Below, piece by piece: positions 24,434-32,548 of a DNA stretch of 64,000 nt. Both the position numbers and the translations under genes were made by a program. Numbering within the stretch: position 1 is the first letter of the stretch; every line of letters begins with the position of its first letter. The stretch is taken from NCBI GenBank assembly GCA_934464775.1, contig CAKSKG010000001.1:124001-188000 (forward strand). The letters run 5' to 3'. A model generated the notes under the pieces. The model did not search any database. It had not been told where the DNA came from and saw only the letters and a list, made by a program, of their open reading frames with translations. Source of the DNA: an uncultured Oscillospiraceae bacterium (GTDB taxonomy: Bacteria; Bacillota; Clostridia; Oscillospirales; Ruminococcaceae).

Positions 24434-25882
24434 TCAAATTGCTTTTCTGATATGCTCCGCTATACCGTCTGCGTCCTGACTTAAAGATACTCCGCATTTT
24501 CTGCCCGAACGCTTTTCAAGCTCTGCGGCGGTTATCTCACCGATGCATATTATTTCCGTGCTGTCCGAAACCTCAAATCCGCCGTCAAAGAAATCCCTTA
24601 CTCCCGAGCTGCTGCCGAAAACGAGAAAATCATTCTCTATCCTGCACGGCTTCACCTTTTGGGAAACGCACACATCATATATCCTGATCTCGTTGTATCT
24701 TATCCCCGAAGCGTCGAGAGGATCGGTAAGCTCGCTGCTGCCCTGCTCCGCTCTTGGGATAAGAATATTGTCCTCACTGCCGCAGCTTTCGGCAAGAAGC
24801 TTTCCAAGCTGGGCGGAGGTGTATTTTTCGGGGATCATATCCGCAAAAAAGCCATATTCGGAAAGTATATCCGCAGTGCCGCTGCCTATTGCCGCAAACC
24901 GCATATGCGCAAGCTTTCTGATATCAATGCGAAGCTTTTTCAGCCTGTCAAAAAATATTCTCACCGCATTGGCGCTTGTAAATACGGCGGCGGTATATTC
25001 GGAGATGCTTTTCAGAGCCAAATCAAAGGCATGATTTTCCTTGTATTCATTGACCTCCAGCTCACAGGGAAATTCCGTTTTTATGCCGTAGGGCAGAAGC
25101 TTATGTGAAAGCTTTTCCGTAAAATGCTTTGTGCCAACCAGCGCTGCCGAAACCTTTTTGTCCGTTATAAAACGATATGAGGCAGTCTCCCCTATCACAA
25201 TAACTGCGGGAGCAGCCGCATCTTTCGCCTTTTCGGCAATATCTGAGAGAGTTCCTCCGATAACGCTCTGACCCTCTCTTCCGCCGTTGGATATGACCGC
25301 TGCGGGAGTTTCGGGAACCTTTCCGTTTTCAATAAGTCCCTCTGCGATCATCGGCAGCTTTCTGAGTCCCATGAGAAAAACAAGCGTGCCGTTCAGCCTT
25401 GCATATTCCGCCATGTTGTCGGGGAGAGTATCCTCCGCCGTATGACCCGTGATAACATGAAAGCTCCTGCTGACATTCCTGTGGGTAACGGGTATTCCTG
25501 CCAGCTCGGGCACTGCCGCAGCCGAGGTTATTCCGGGGATAAACTCATAGCGTATGCCGTTTTCCTCAAGGGACACCGCCTCCTCGCCGCCTCTTCCGAA
25601 AACGAGAGGATCGCCGCCTTTAAGGCGCACTACGCATTTTCCCTCCAGCGCCTTTTTCACGATGATGTCATTTATTGCTTCCTGCTTTTCGCTGTGCTTT
25701 CCCGCACGCTTTCCGACGCATATCCTTTCGGCATTTTCGGGAACGGCTTCAAGCAGCTTTTCGTCGATGAGCGCATCATATACAACGGCATCACAGTTTT
25801 TCAGCGCATTCATTCCCCTTATCGTTATAAGGTCGGCTTCACCGCAGCCTGCGCCGCAGAGATATACATAGCCCTTGCTCAC
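24434..25882 (-). CDS. cobA-hemD: Uroporphyrinogen-III methyltransferase / uroporphyrinogen-III synthase fusion
   Basis: A 482-residue bifunctional enzyme. The N-terminal SUMT half (about 1-240) has the SAM-binding GAGCGEADLIT, the VVRLKGGDPLVFGRGGEE motif and GIPVTHR; it methylates uroporphyrinogen III to precorrin-2. The C-terminal half (about 245-482) is the two-domain HemD fold, which closes and inverts ring D to make uroporphyrinogen III. Together they convert hydroxymethylbilane to precorrin-2, the siroheme precursor. The GTG start overlaps the hemC stop. Such fusions are common in Clostridia. A separate precorrin-2 dehydrogenase/ferrochelatase is not seen in the window. The sulfite reductase in the next operon needs siroheme. 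Confidence 0.95.
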   Translation of the reverse strand: MSKGYVYLCGAGCGEADLITIRGMNALKNCDAVVYDALIDEKLLEAVPENAERICVGKRAGKHSEKQEAINDIIVKKALEGKCVVRLKGGDPLVFGRGGEEAVSLEENGIRYEFIPGITSAAAVPELAGIPVTHRNVSRSFHVITGHTAEDTLPDNMAEYARLNGTLVFLMGLRKLPMIAEGLIENGKVPETPAAVISNGGREGQSVIGGTLSDIAEKAKDAAAPAVIVIGETASYRFITDKKVSAALVGTKHFTEKLSHKLLPYGIKTEFPCELEVNEYKENHAFDLALKSISEYTAAVFTSANAVRIFFDRLKKLRIDIRKLAHMRFAAIGSGTADILSEYGFFADMIPEKYTSAQLGKLLAESCGSEDNILIPRAEQGSSELTDPLDASGIRYNEIRIYDVCVSQKVKPCRIENDFLVFGSSSGVRDFFDGGFEVSDSTEIICIGEITAAELEKRSGRKCGVSLSQDADGIAEHIRKAI

Positions 25883-26721
25883 AGCTCGCTCACCAGCCTT
25901 TCCGCAAGCCCGAATCTGTCCGAAACGGGCGCTTCTCCATGCAGTGTATGTACTCCGTCAAAGGTTATGGAAAGCTCCGTCATGCCGTTTTTTATCACGG
26001 CATATGCGCCCACAGGCTTTGTGCAGTCCGCTCCCATAAGCTTCATTGCATAGCGCTCCGTCTCAAAGCAGAGGAACGTATCTTCATGGGAGACTGCCCT
26101 TGCTGTATCGGCGGCATATCCGCTTTCCGCAGTTTCAAGGGCGATTATTCCCTGACAGGGTGAACAGGGACCGTATTTCAGCTCCATTACCGAAAGATCG
26201 GACATATCCGCCCCAAGCCTTTTTATTCCCGCCTCCGCAAGAACGATGCTGTCATATTCGCCGCTTCTGAGCTTGTTCAGCCTTGTATCGATATTTCCCC
26301 TGATGCCTTTTATCTCCGCATCGGGAAAAAGCTTTTCGATCACTTTTTTTCTTCTGGGACTTCCCGTTCCGAAAACATTTCCGTGCTTTCTGCCCTTGAC
26401 GGAAATAAGCAGATCAAAGGGACTTCCCCTTTCCAGCACGCCCGTTACCGCAAGCCCGTCGGCACATTTTACCGCCATATCCTTTGCGCTGTGAACGGCA
26501 ATATCAATTCGTCCCTCCAGCAGTGCATTTTCTATCTCGGACACAAACACCCCCTTGCCGCCGATAGCAGTAAGGGGCTTGTCCGAAACACGGTCGCCCT
26601 CCGTTGTGATATACACAAGCTCCGTCCGAATATCGGGAAATTTATCCTTTATGGCAGCGGCGGCAGCTTCAGCCTGTATCACCGCCAGCCTGCTTTTTCT
26701 CGTTCCGATTTTAAGCGTCAT
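25879..26721 (-). CDS. hemC: Hydroxymethylbilane synthase (porphobilinogen deaminase)
   Basis: HemC joins four porphobilinogen units to hydroxymethylbilane. The 280-residue protein starts IGTRKSRLA, contains GGKGVFVSEIE, HSAKDMA and GTGSPRRK, and carries the dipyrromethane cofactor on C233 in GADCTKPVG. It is about 25-30 residues shorter than typical HemC (about 305-315), with the missing part at the C-terminal domain, but all motifs are intact. It is the middle gene of hemA-hemC-cobA/hemD; the next gene overlaps its stop by four bases. hemB and hemL are absent here and must be elsewhere. Confidence 0.95.
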   Translation of the reverse strand: MTLKIGTRKSRLAVIQAEAAAAAIKDKFPDIRTELVYITTEGDRVSDKPLTAIGGKGVFVSEIENALLEGRIDIAVHSAKDMAVKCADGLAVTGVLERGSPFDLLISVKGRKHGNVFGTGSPRRKKVIEKLFPDAEIKGIRGNIDTRLNKLRSGEYDSIVLAEAGIKRLGADMSDLSVMELKYGPCSPCQGIIALETAESGYAADTARAVSHEDTFLCFETERYAMKLMGADCTKPVGAYAVIKNGMTELSITFDGVHTLHGEAPVSDRFGLAERLVSEL

Positions 26722-26723
26722 GA

Positions 26724-27854
26724 TTATAATATTTCCTTTCCGCTGTCCGTGTCCGTGATTATATTTATCACCTTTTCAAATTCCTCCGCATTCAGCCCCG
26801 ATTTTAGCTTATACATAAGCGGTGCAATGCCGTTTGCGCAAAGCTGACGGTCAATATATGCCGAGGACGACATGAGCCTGTGCATCGCCATATTTTTCAC
26901 AAGAGCCTCCAGCTCGTCGGATATTATCGCTTCCGCCTTGTCCCGTGCGGAAAGCTTTATCTCGTTGTTTTTCCGTGAAAGCTGCTCAAAGCGGTCTATG
27001 CCGATAAGCTCAATATTTTCCGCTCCGTCTATCCTTTCGTCAATGTCACGGGGAACGGCAAGATCTATGAAAAGCCTTTTCTTTTCGGTATGTATGCTGT
27101 TCATCAGCCTGTCATATGTAATCGTATAAACAGGACTTGATGTGGCACTGATGATGCAGTCCGCTCCGTCGATATAGTTATATCTTTCCTCATAAGGTAC
27201 TACCGTCACCTTGTCTCTGTACTTCTCGGCTATATCGGGGATATGCTTTCTTGATGTGACCGTGACACGTACATTTTTATGGGCAAGGATATTCTTAAAT
27301 GTGCTGCTGCCGATCTTTCCCGAAGCACCTATCAGAAGTATCTCACTTCCGAAGCGGACAGCTTCATTTGCCGCAAGAGTAGCCGTTGAAACAGGCACGC
27401 CCGAAAGGCTCGTATCCGTCTTGATCTTTTTTGCGCAGGCAAGCGCTGACTGAAATATCACATTCAGCTCATAAGCAACCGTTCCTCTGTCGGAAGCCTC
27501 CTTGAAAGCGTCCCTTGTCTGACCGAGGATCTCGTCCTCGCCGATTACCATGGAATCCATTCCGCAGGCAACCGAAAAAAGATGTTTCACTGCCGAACTG
27601 CCGATAAAACACATCACATACTGCCTTATATCCTCGGCTCCCGAAACCTCGGTCATTATCTCTATGACCCTCTCCTCGGAGATATTTCCGCACACATAAA
27701 CCTCTGTACGTGAGCAGGTACAGAGAATGATATTTTCATCTGCTCCCGCCGCAGAAAGCTTTTCGGATATGTCCCTGCGCATATCCTCATTAAATGACAG
27801 CATTCCTCTCACTGCGGAATCCGCCTTTTTATAATTCACACTTATGCAAAGCAT
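26724..27854 (-). CDS. hemA: Glutamyl-tRNA reductase
   Basis: HemA reduces glutamyl-tRNA to glutamate-1-semialdehyde, the first step of the C5 tetrapyrrole pathway. The 376-residue protein has the catalytic Cys in LCTCSRTEVY (near residue 47), the G.D.M..GE.EI.GQ stretch (MDSMVIGEDEILGQ) that forms the tRNA- and substrate-binding region, the NADPH-binding LLIGASGKIG, and the C-terminal dimerisation helix. It is shorter than HemA of E. coli (418). It heads the tetrapyrrole operon, which lies between the sulfate transport and sulfur reduction units, so its main product is probably siroheme. Confidence 0.95.
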   Translation of the reverse strand: MLCISVNYKKADSAVRGMLSFNEDMRRDISEKLSAAGADENIILCTCSRTEVYVCGNISEERVIEIMTEVSGAEDIRQYVMCFIGSSAVKHLFSVACGMDSMVIGEDEILGQTRDAFKEASDRGTVAYELNVIFQSALACAKKIKTDTSLSGVPVSTATLAANEAVRFGSEILLIGASGKIGSSTFKNILAHKNVRVTVTSRKHIPDIAEKYRDKVTVVPYEERYNYIDGADCIISATSSPVYTITYDRLMNSIHTEKKRLFIDLAVPRDIDERIDGAENIELIGIDRFEQLSRKNNEIKLSARDKAEAIISDELEALVKNMAMHRLMSSSAYIDRQLCANGIAPLMYKLKSGLNAEEFEKVINIITDTDSGKEIL

Positions 27855-27887
27855 TTTTTCGCCGCCTTTTCATTAACAACAAACTAT

Positions 27888-27916
27888 ATTATACCGTGAG
27901 ACGGATAAAATGTCAA
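27888..27916 (-). promoter_or_regulatory. Promoter of the hemA-hemC-cobA/hemD operon
   Basis: On the minus strand TTGACA (27911-27916) and TATAAT (27888-27893), spacer 17 bp. The leader is only about 26 nt, too short for a riboswitch. Confidence 0.88.
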
Positions 27917-27928
27917 ATGTACAAAAAC

Positions 27929-27953
27929 AGCGGCTCATTTTCATAAGCCGCCG
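27929..27953 (-). terminator. Terminator of the sulfate transporter operon
   Basis: GCGGCT (27930-27935) pairs with AGCCGC (27946-27951), followed on the minus strand by TGTTTTTG. Confidence 0.72.
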
Positions 27954-27969
27954 TGTATGAAGCAATGTA

Positions 27970-29028
27970 TCAGATAAATACAAAGTTTGCCGTAAGCGCA
28001 TTGTTTTCAAGAAGTATCGCCTTGTCTCCCGCAGTAACGAACATTCTGTAAAGGAACACGCTGACCTTTTCGCCCACTTCAACGGGTGCGTCGTCGAGAC
28101 CTCTGTTTGCGGTGATTATGCTGCCGTTTACGGAGATCGTAAGCTCGATGTAGTTTCCTCTGAAAGCAGTGCGTATGACCTCGCCCTCCGATGCGGAGCT
28201 TCGGTAGATGATGTTCTCGTTCTTCTTTGCCACCTTGACAAATTCGGGACGGACGATCGCCTTGTCCGCATTTTCCACAACATCAAAGCTCTTGAATTTG
28301 GTATAATCCTCAAGGAACGATGTGTGTCCGAAAAACGATGCGGTGAAAGCGGTATGGGGGTCACGGTAGACCTGCGGGGGTGTTCCCATCTGCTCTATCC
28401 TGCCCTTATTTGTAATGATTATCTCGTCAGCCACCTCGATAGCCTCGTCCTGATCGTGAGTAACGAATATGCTGGTAACTCCAAGCTTTGTTATCATATC
28501 ACGGAGCCAGCTCCTAAGCTCCTGCCTTACCTTTGCATCAATAGCCGCAAAAGGCTCGTCAAGAAGCAGCAGCTGCGGATTCGGAGCAAGCGCTCTCGCA
28601 AATGCCACTCTCTGACGCTGACCGCCCGAAAGCTGACTGGGATATCTTTTTTCAAGTCCCGAAAGACCGATAAGCGAGATCAGCTCATTAACACGCTCGT
28701 GGATATATTTTTTGTCCGCTTTCTGCACTTTAAGTCCGAAAGCGATATTGTCATAAACCGTCATATATCTGAAAAGCGCATAGCTCTGGAATACAAAGCC
28801 TATCCCTCTCTGACTTGCGGGGATATCGTTGACGACCTTTCCGTCAATGATTATCTCGCCGCTGTCGGGCTGTTCAAGACCTGCGATCATTCGGAGGATA
28901 GTTGTCTTTCCGCTGCCGCTGGGACCCAGCAGACCGATGAGCTTTCCCTTTTCTATGCCGAAGCTCACATTGTCCGAAGCCTTGTAATCTCCGAAATTCT
29001 TATTTATATTTTTAAGCTCAACGTACAT
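27970..29028 (-). CDS. cysA: Sulfate ABC transporter ATP-binding protein
   Basis: A 352-residue ATPase that powers sulfate/thiosulfate import. The motifs are Walker A GPSGSGKT, the signature LSGGQRQR, Walker B LLLDEPFAAID, the switch HDQ, and a C-terminal regulatory region of about 110 residues with a TOBE-like fold. ATG 29028 is preferred over upstream in-frame codons because the protein then begins MYVELKNINKNFG; this start overlaps the end of cysW by 11 bp. It is the last gene of the sbp-cysT-cysW-cysA operon and is followed by a terminator. Confidence 0.93.
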   Translation of the reverse strand: MYVELKNINKNFGDYKASDNVSFGIEKGKLIGLLGPSGSGKTTILRMIAGLEQPDSGEIIIDGKVVNDIPASQRGIGFVFQSYALFRYMTVYDNIAFGLKVQKADKKYIHERVNELISLIGLSGLEKRYPSQLSGGQRQRVAFARALAPNPQLLLLDEPFAAIDAKVRQELRSWLRDMITKLGVTSIFVTHDQDEAIEVADEIIITNKGRIEQMGTPPQVYRDPHTAFTASFFGHTSFLEDYTKFKSFDVVENADKAIVRPEFVKVAKKNENIIYRSSASEGEVIRTAFRGNYIELTISVNGSIITANRGLDDAPVEVGEKVSVFLYRMFVTAGDKAILLENNALTANFVFI

Positions 29029-29851
29029 TTTCCGAATTCCTCTTTCCGATATATTCCACAACGCTTCTGACGATAAGTATTATCACAGCCATTATAACAA
29101 GTATGCTCGATACCGCAAATGCAGGCACATACTGAAATTCATTGAAAAGTATCTCAACATGGAGCGGAAGCGTGTTTGTCTTTCCTCTGAGATGTCCGGA
29201 AAGAACGGATACCGCTCCGAACTCTCCCATTGCCCTTGCCGTGCAAAGCACAACGCCGTAAAGGAATGCCCACTTTATATGAGGGAATGTGACCTTTGTG
29301 AATATCGTCCGGCCGTTTGCTCCCATAAGCGCCGCTGCTTCTTCCTCATCGGTGCCCTGTGCTTCAAGCACGGGTATAAGCTCTCTCGAAATAAACGGGA
29401 ATGTTACGAATACAGTTGCAAGTATTATTCCCGGAACGGCAAAAACAACCTTTATATCAAGGCTTTCCAGCAGAGGATATATGGGGCTTTGTCTGCCGAA
29501 GGTAAGAACGAATATCAGACCTGCAATGATAGGCGATACCGTAACGGGAACATCGATAAGCGTTGTGAGCAGCTTCTTGCCTCTGAATCTGAACTTTGTC
29601 AGAGTCCATGCAGCAAACAGTCCGAATACAGTATTGAACACCACGGCACAGACCGTTGCAAGCAGAGTGAGCTGTATAGCCTTGACGGTATATTTATCCG
29701 TTACGGCTTCTATGTACATTTTCCAGCCGCTGCTCAAAGCTTCGGTAATTACCGTTATAAGCGGCAGAACAAGCATAAGAAACGCAAAGAGTACGCTTAT
29801 GCCGATAAGCAGCCATTTAACTATTTTTGAACCGACAGTTTCCTTATGCAT
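29018..29851 (-). CDS. cysW: Sulfate ABC transporter permease
   Basis: A 277-residue inner-membrane protein with about six helices and the binding-protein-dependent transport motif EEAAALMGANGRTIF (the EAA loop that contacts the ATPase). It forms a heterodimer with the CysT protein encoded four bases upstream and works with Sbp and CysA. It is called CysW by order in the operon (sbp-cysT-cysW-cysA) and by similarity of its N-terminal KWLLIGISVLFAFLMLVLPL segment to CysW. The substrate could include thiosulfate, molybdate or tungstate, but the sulfate-type Sbp makes sulfate the best call. Confidence 0.92.
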   Translation of the reverse strand: MHKETVGSKIVKWLLIGISVLFAFLMLVLPLITVITEALSSGWKMYIEAVTDKYTVKAIQLTLLATVCAVVFNTVFGLFAAWTLTKFRFRGKKLLTTLIDVPVTVSPIIAGLIFVLTFGRQSPIYPLLESLDIKVVFAVPGIILATVFVTFPFISRELIPVLEAQGTDEEEAAALMGANGRTIFTKVTFPHIKWAFLYGVVLCTARAMGEFGAVSVLSGHLRGKTNTLPLHVEILFNEFQYVPAFAVSSILVIMAVIILIVRSVVEYIGKRNSENVR

Positions 29852-29855
29852 ATGC

Positions 29856-30683
29856 TCACCTTCCGAGTATCTTTGTATTTCTTGCCTGTATCAGATTGAC
29901 CAGGAAAAGTATAAGAAATGCCGCAATAAGCATTACCAGTGCTATCGCAGTTGCGCTGGAATAATCATATTCCTGAAGCTCCGACATGATTATCAGCGGA
30001 GTTATCTCCGTTTCAAAGGGCTTGTTTCCCGCAATGAAAACAACGCTTCCGTATTCTCCGAGACATCTTCCGAAAGCAAGTCCGAAGCCTGTGAATACGG
30101 CAGGAGCCAGCTCGGGGAATATCACCTGTCTGAATATCCTTGCACGGCTTGCGCCCATTACGCCTGCCGCTTCTTCAAGCGACGGATCAAGCTTTTCAAG
30201 CACAGGCTGAACAGCTCTTACAACAAATGGAATGCCTATGAAAACAAGTGCAACGGTTATTCCTATCCTTGTGTAAGCAATCTTTATACCGAACCTTGCA
30301 AAAAATTTTCCCACGAAGCCCCGGTCCGCAGTAAGGGACGTAAGTGCGATTCCCGCAACGGCTGTGGGAAGTGCAAATGGCAGCTCGATCATTCCGTCAA
30401 GAATACGCTTTCCCGGGAAATCATATCTTACAAGCACCCACGCAAGTATAACTCCCATTACCGCATTTATTGCCGAAGCCACAAACGCCGTACCGAAGCT
30501 TACTCGAAAGCTTGCAAGCACACGCTCCCTTGTTATTGTTTCAATAATGTCCGAAAAGCTTAGCTTTGCTGTAAATATCACCAGCGATGCCAGCGGGATA
30601 AGCACGATGATACTGAGCATCGCAAGGGTAACTCCCATTGACAGCCCGAACATCGGTATTACTCTGACGGTTTTCTTTTTCAT
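29856..30683 (-). CDS. cysT: Sulfate ABC transporter permease
   Basis: A 275-residue permease with about six helices. It starts VIPMFGLSMGVTLAMLSIIVLIPLASL, as CysT (CysU) does, and has the EAA loop EEAAGVMGASRARIF. It pairs with CysW to make the membrane channel of the sulfate importer. It follows sbp after a 26-bp gap and precedes cysW by four bases, so all four genes are co-transcribed from the promoter at 31880-31908. Confidence 0.92.
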   Translation of the reverse strand: MKKKTVRVIPMFGLSMGVTLAMLSIIVLIPLASLVIFTAKLSFSDIIETITRERVLASFRVSFGTAFVASAINAVMGVILAWVLVRYDFPGKRILDGMIELPFALPTAVAGIALTSLTADRGFVGKFFARFGIKIAYTRIGITVALVFIGIPFVVRAVQPVLEKLDPSLEEAAGVMGASRARIFRQVIFPELAPAVFTGFGLAFGRCLGEYGSVVFIAGNKPFETEITPLIIMSELQEYDYSSATAIALVMLIAAFLILFLVNLIQARNTKILGR

Positions 30684-30709
30684 CTTATTTCTCCGAAAGT
30701 TTCATCTTA

Positions 30710-31723
30710 TCATTTTTCATAGATCTCATCAAACACGCCGCCGTCGGCAAAATGCTTCGCCTGTGCAGCGTCCCAGCCGCCGAAATCGTTTATCGTAACA
30801 AGCTCAACGTCAAGGTCGAATTTATCCGCATATTCCGCAAGGATATCGGGGTCGGAGGGACGGTAGTAATTATCTCCCGCAATGCGCTGTGCCTCATCGG
30901 AATAAAGATAATTCAGATATTCCTCCGCAGCCTCTCTTGTGCCTCTCTTATCCACGACCTTATCCACAACAGCCACCGAGGGCTGCGCCAGAATGCTTAT
31001 GCTCGGCGTAACGATCTCATATTCATCGGGATTGTCCTTTATTGAAAGATAAGCTTCGTTCTCCCATGCGATAAGCACATCGCCCTGTCCGTTCTCAACG
31101 AACGATGTGGTAGCTCCTCTTGCGCCCGAATCAAGCACCAGCACATTCTTATAAAGCTTCTTTATAAAATCCTTTGTCTGTGCTTCGTCGCCGCCGTAAA
31201 GCTTATCAGCATAAGCCCATGCCGCAAGATAATTCCACCTTGCTCCGCCCGAGGTCTTGGGGTTGGGAGTGATAACTCCCACGCCGTCATTTACAAGATC
31301 TCCCCAGTCACGGATATTTTTCGGATTGCCCTTGCGGACAAGAAAAACTATTGTGGAGGTATAGGGAGCGCTGTCCCTGTCAAATTCATTTATCCAGCCC
31401 TCATCTATAAGTCCCGCATTTTCTATTGCATTGACATCATATTCAAGAGCGAGTGTAACAACATCGGCATCAAGTCCGTTTGCCACTTCAAGAGCCTGCT
31501 TTCCCGAGCCGCCGTGGGACTGGATTATATCAACGTCCTGACCCGTAAGCTCCTTCCAGTGCTCCGCAAAAATTTCATTGTATGCTGTGTAAAGCTCCCT
31601 TGTGGGGTCATATGAAACATTGGTGAGCGTTACCGTATCGGAATCGGAAGAGCCGCAGCCTGTAAGAAAAACAGAAGCCGAAAGCACCGCTGCCGCCGCA
31701 AGAGACAATATATTCTTTTTCAT
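30710..31723 (-). CDS. sbp: Sulfate-binding lipoprotein
   Basis: A 337-residue sulfate-binding protein of the Sbp/CysP family. A lipoprotein signal peptide ends LTGC with the lipid-bearing C23, so it is anchored outside the cytoplasmic membrane and delivers sulfate to CysTWA. Family motifs include NVSYDPTRELY near the N-terminus, QSHGGSGKQ and the ITPNPKTSGGARWNYLAAW stretch that binds the anion. It is the first large gene of the transporter operon. A 16-residue ORF with two Cys codons lies 54 bp upstream in the same transcript. Confidence 0.95.
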   Translation of the reverse strand: MKKNILSLAAAAVLSASVFLTGCGSSDSDTVTLTNVSYDPTRELYTAYNEIFAEHWKELTGQDVDIIQSHGGSGKQALEVANGLDADVVTLALEYDVNAIENAGLIDEGWINEFDRDSAPYTSTIVFLVRKGNPKNIRDWGDLVNDGVGVITPNPKTSGGARWNYLAAWAYADKLYGGDEAQTKDFIKKLYKNVLVLDSGARGATTSFVENGQGDVLIAWENEAYLSIKDNPDEYEIVTPSISILAQPSVAVVDKVVDKRGTREAAEEYLNYLYSDEAQRIAGDNYYRPSDPDILAEYADKFDLDVELVTINDFGGWDAAQAKHFADGGVFDEIYEK

Positions 31724-31777
31724 GATATTTTCCTCATTTCTTATAATATTTTTCAGACCGTTTAATGCAAGAAAACA

Positions 31778-31828
31778 TCAGGAACAACAATATGCCATTC
31801 CTCCCGAATGATAACCGAAGTATTTCAT
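31778..31828 (-). CDS. Short upstream ORF (leader peptide MKYFGYHSGGMAYCCS)
   Basis: A 16-residue ORF in the leader of the sbp operon. It has a start ATG preceded by GAGGG (a good ribosome site at about 31834-31838) and ends in Tyr-Cys-Cys-Ser before a TGA. Two adjacent cysteine codons right before the stop, upstream of a sulfate uptake operon, suggest a sensor of charged tRNA-Cys. No strong terminator lies between its stop and sbp; only a weak AGGAA/TTCCT hairpin spans the Cys codons. It could instead be a small functional peptide. I know of no described family that it clearly belongs to. Confidence 0.55.
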   Translation of the reverse strand: MKYFGYHSGGMAYCCS

Positions 31829-31852
31829 AATATCCCTCTTTATAATCCATAT

Positions 31853-31912
31853 CTATTCGATAGGTTTAGTATAATAAAGATAATACATTATAAATTACTG
31901 TTTGTCAATAGG
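31853..31912 (-). promoter_or_regulatory. CCTATTGA-type motifs at the sbp promoter
   Basis: CCTATTGA on the minus strand (31905-31912) covers the -35 box exactly as at the metY promoter. A palindrome-like CTATTCGATAGG (31853-31864) lies about ten bases past the likely start site. This is a candidate shared operator of the sulfur regulon. Confidence 0.5.
31880..31908 (-). promoter_or_regulatory. Promoter of the sbp-cysTWA operon
   Basis: On the minus strand TTGACA (31903-31908) and TATTAT (31880-31885), spacer 17 bp. The leader is about 150 nt and holds the short ORF. Confidence 0.82.
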
Positions 31913-32088
31913 AAAAGCATATATTTGGCAATAGTGTATATTAATCCTATCAAATTAATATGCATTTTGTGCATTATTGTTTCATGCATTTTTGAGGTCA
32001 TGTCCAATCCAAGCTTTGTACGGAGATAAGAATTTCTGCCTGACGGCAAAAAAGCAGCTTTAAGTCCAAAATAATACTCTTTATTTGC

Positions 32089-32116
32089 TTGACATGAATG
32101 TCGGAAATGATATAAT
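32089..32116 (+). promoter_or_regulatory. Promoter of the 83-residue protein gene
   Basis: TTGACA (32089-32094) and TATAAT (32111-32116), spacer 16 bp. The 170 bp between this promoter and the sbp promoter is AT-rich and shows nothing else. Confidence 0.82.
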
Positions 32117-32181
32117 GAATCATAAAGCAGAAGTATTGCTTTTTTTGAGTGCATATATTTTTTGTTATTGGAGTACTAAAA

Positions 32182-32433
32182 ATGTTACGAATTAAATTTA
32201 ATAATTTTCCCGGCTTGAAAAAAACTCCCGAAGAAATGAAGATCGGAGAGCTTTTTTGCGCCAAACTTGATGAATATAAAAAACATTTTGGCGAAACTTT
32301 TGCTTATGGCAATCTTGATATGAGCGATGAAGAAATCATCGAAAACATTGATAAATGTATAAAGTACGATCGTAAATGGGTCGGCTTTATTGTACCCGAA
32401 GAGGATTTTTCCGACCCTAATATAATGTATTAA
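32182..32433 (+). CDS. Small acidic protein of unknown function
   Basis: An 83-residue soluble protein that I do not recognise. It contains several Lys, Glu and aromatic residues, a helical stretch around KIGELFCAKLDEYKKHFGETF, and a C-terminal acidic segment. It has no signal peptide or membrane helix. ATG 32182 is chosen because TTGGAG lies eight to thirteen bases upstream; an in-frame ATG 33 bases earlier has no such site. It has a good promoter and no partners, and stands opposite a terminator for the large helicase gene. Small lone genes of this type are sometimes immunity proteins, but nothing here shows that. Confidence 0.7.
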   Translation: MLRIKFNNFPGLKKTPEEMKIGELFCAKLDEYKKHFGETFAYGNLDMSDEEIIENIDKCIKYDRKWVGFIVPEEDFSDPNIMY

Positions 32434-32476
32434 CGCTGATCGTTATTGTTTCATAAATTTTCCCCATAAAAAAACA

Positions 32477-32530
32477 AACACCTCCGTTATGCAGCAAAAT
32501 ATCTGCCGCAGAACGGAGGTGTTAAGCAAC
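32477..32530 (-). terminator. Terminator of the DUF4011 helicase gene
   Basis: AACACCTCCGTT (32477-32488) pairs with AACGGAGGTGTT (32512-32523), with an inner TGCAG/CTGC hairpin. On the minus strand it is followed by a T-rich TTGTTTTTTTA. Confidence 0.85.
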
Positions 32531-32548
32531 CGCTTATAAATTACGCCA

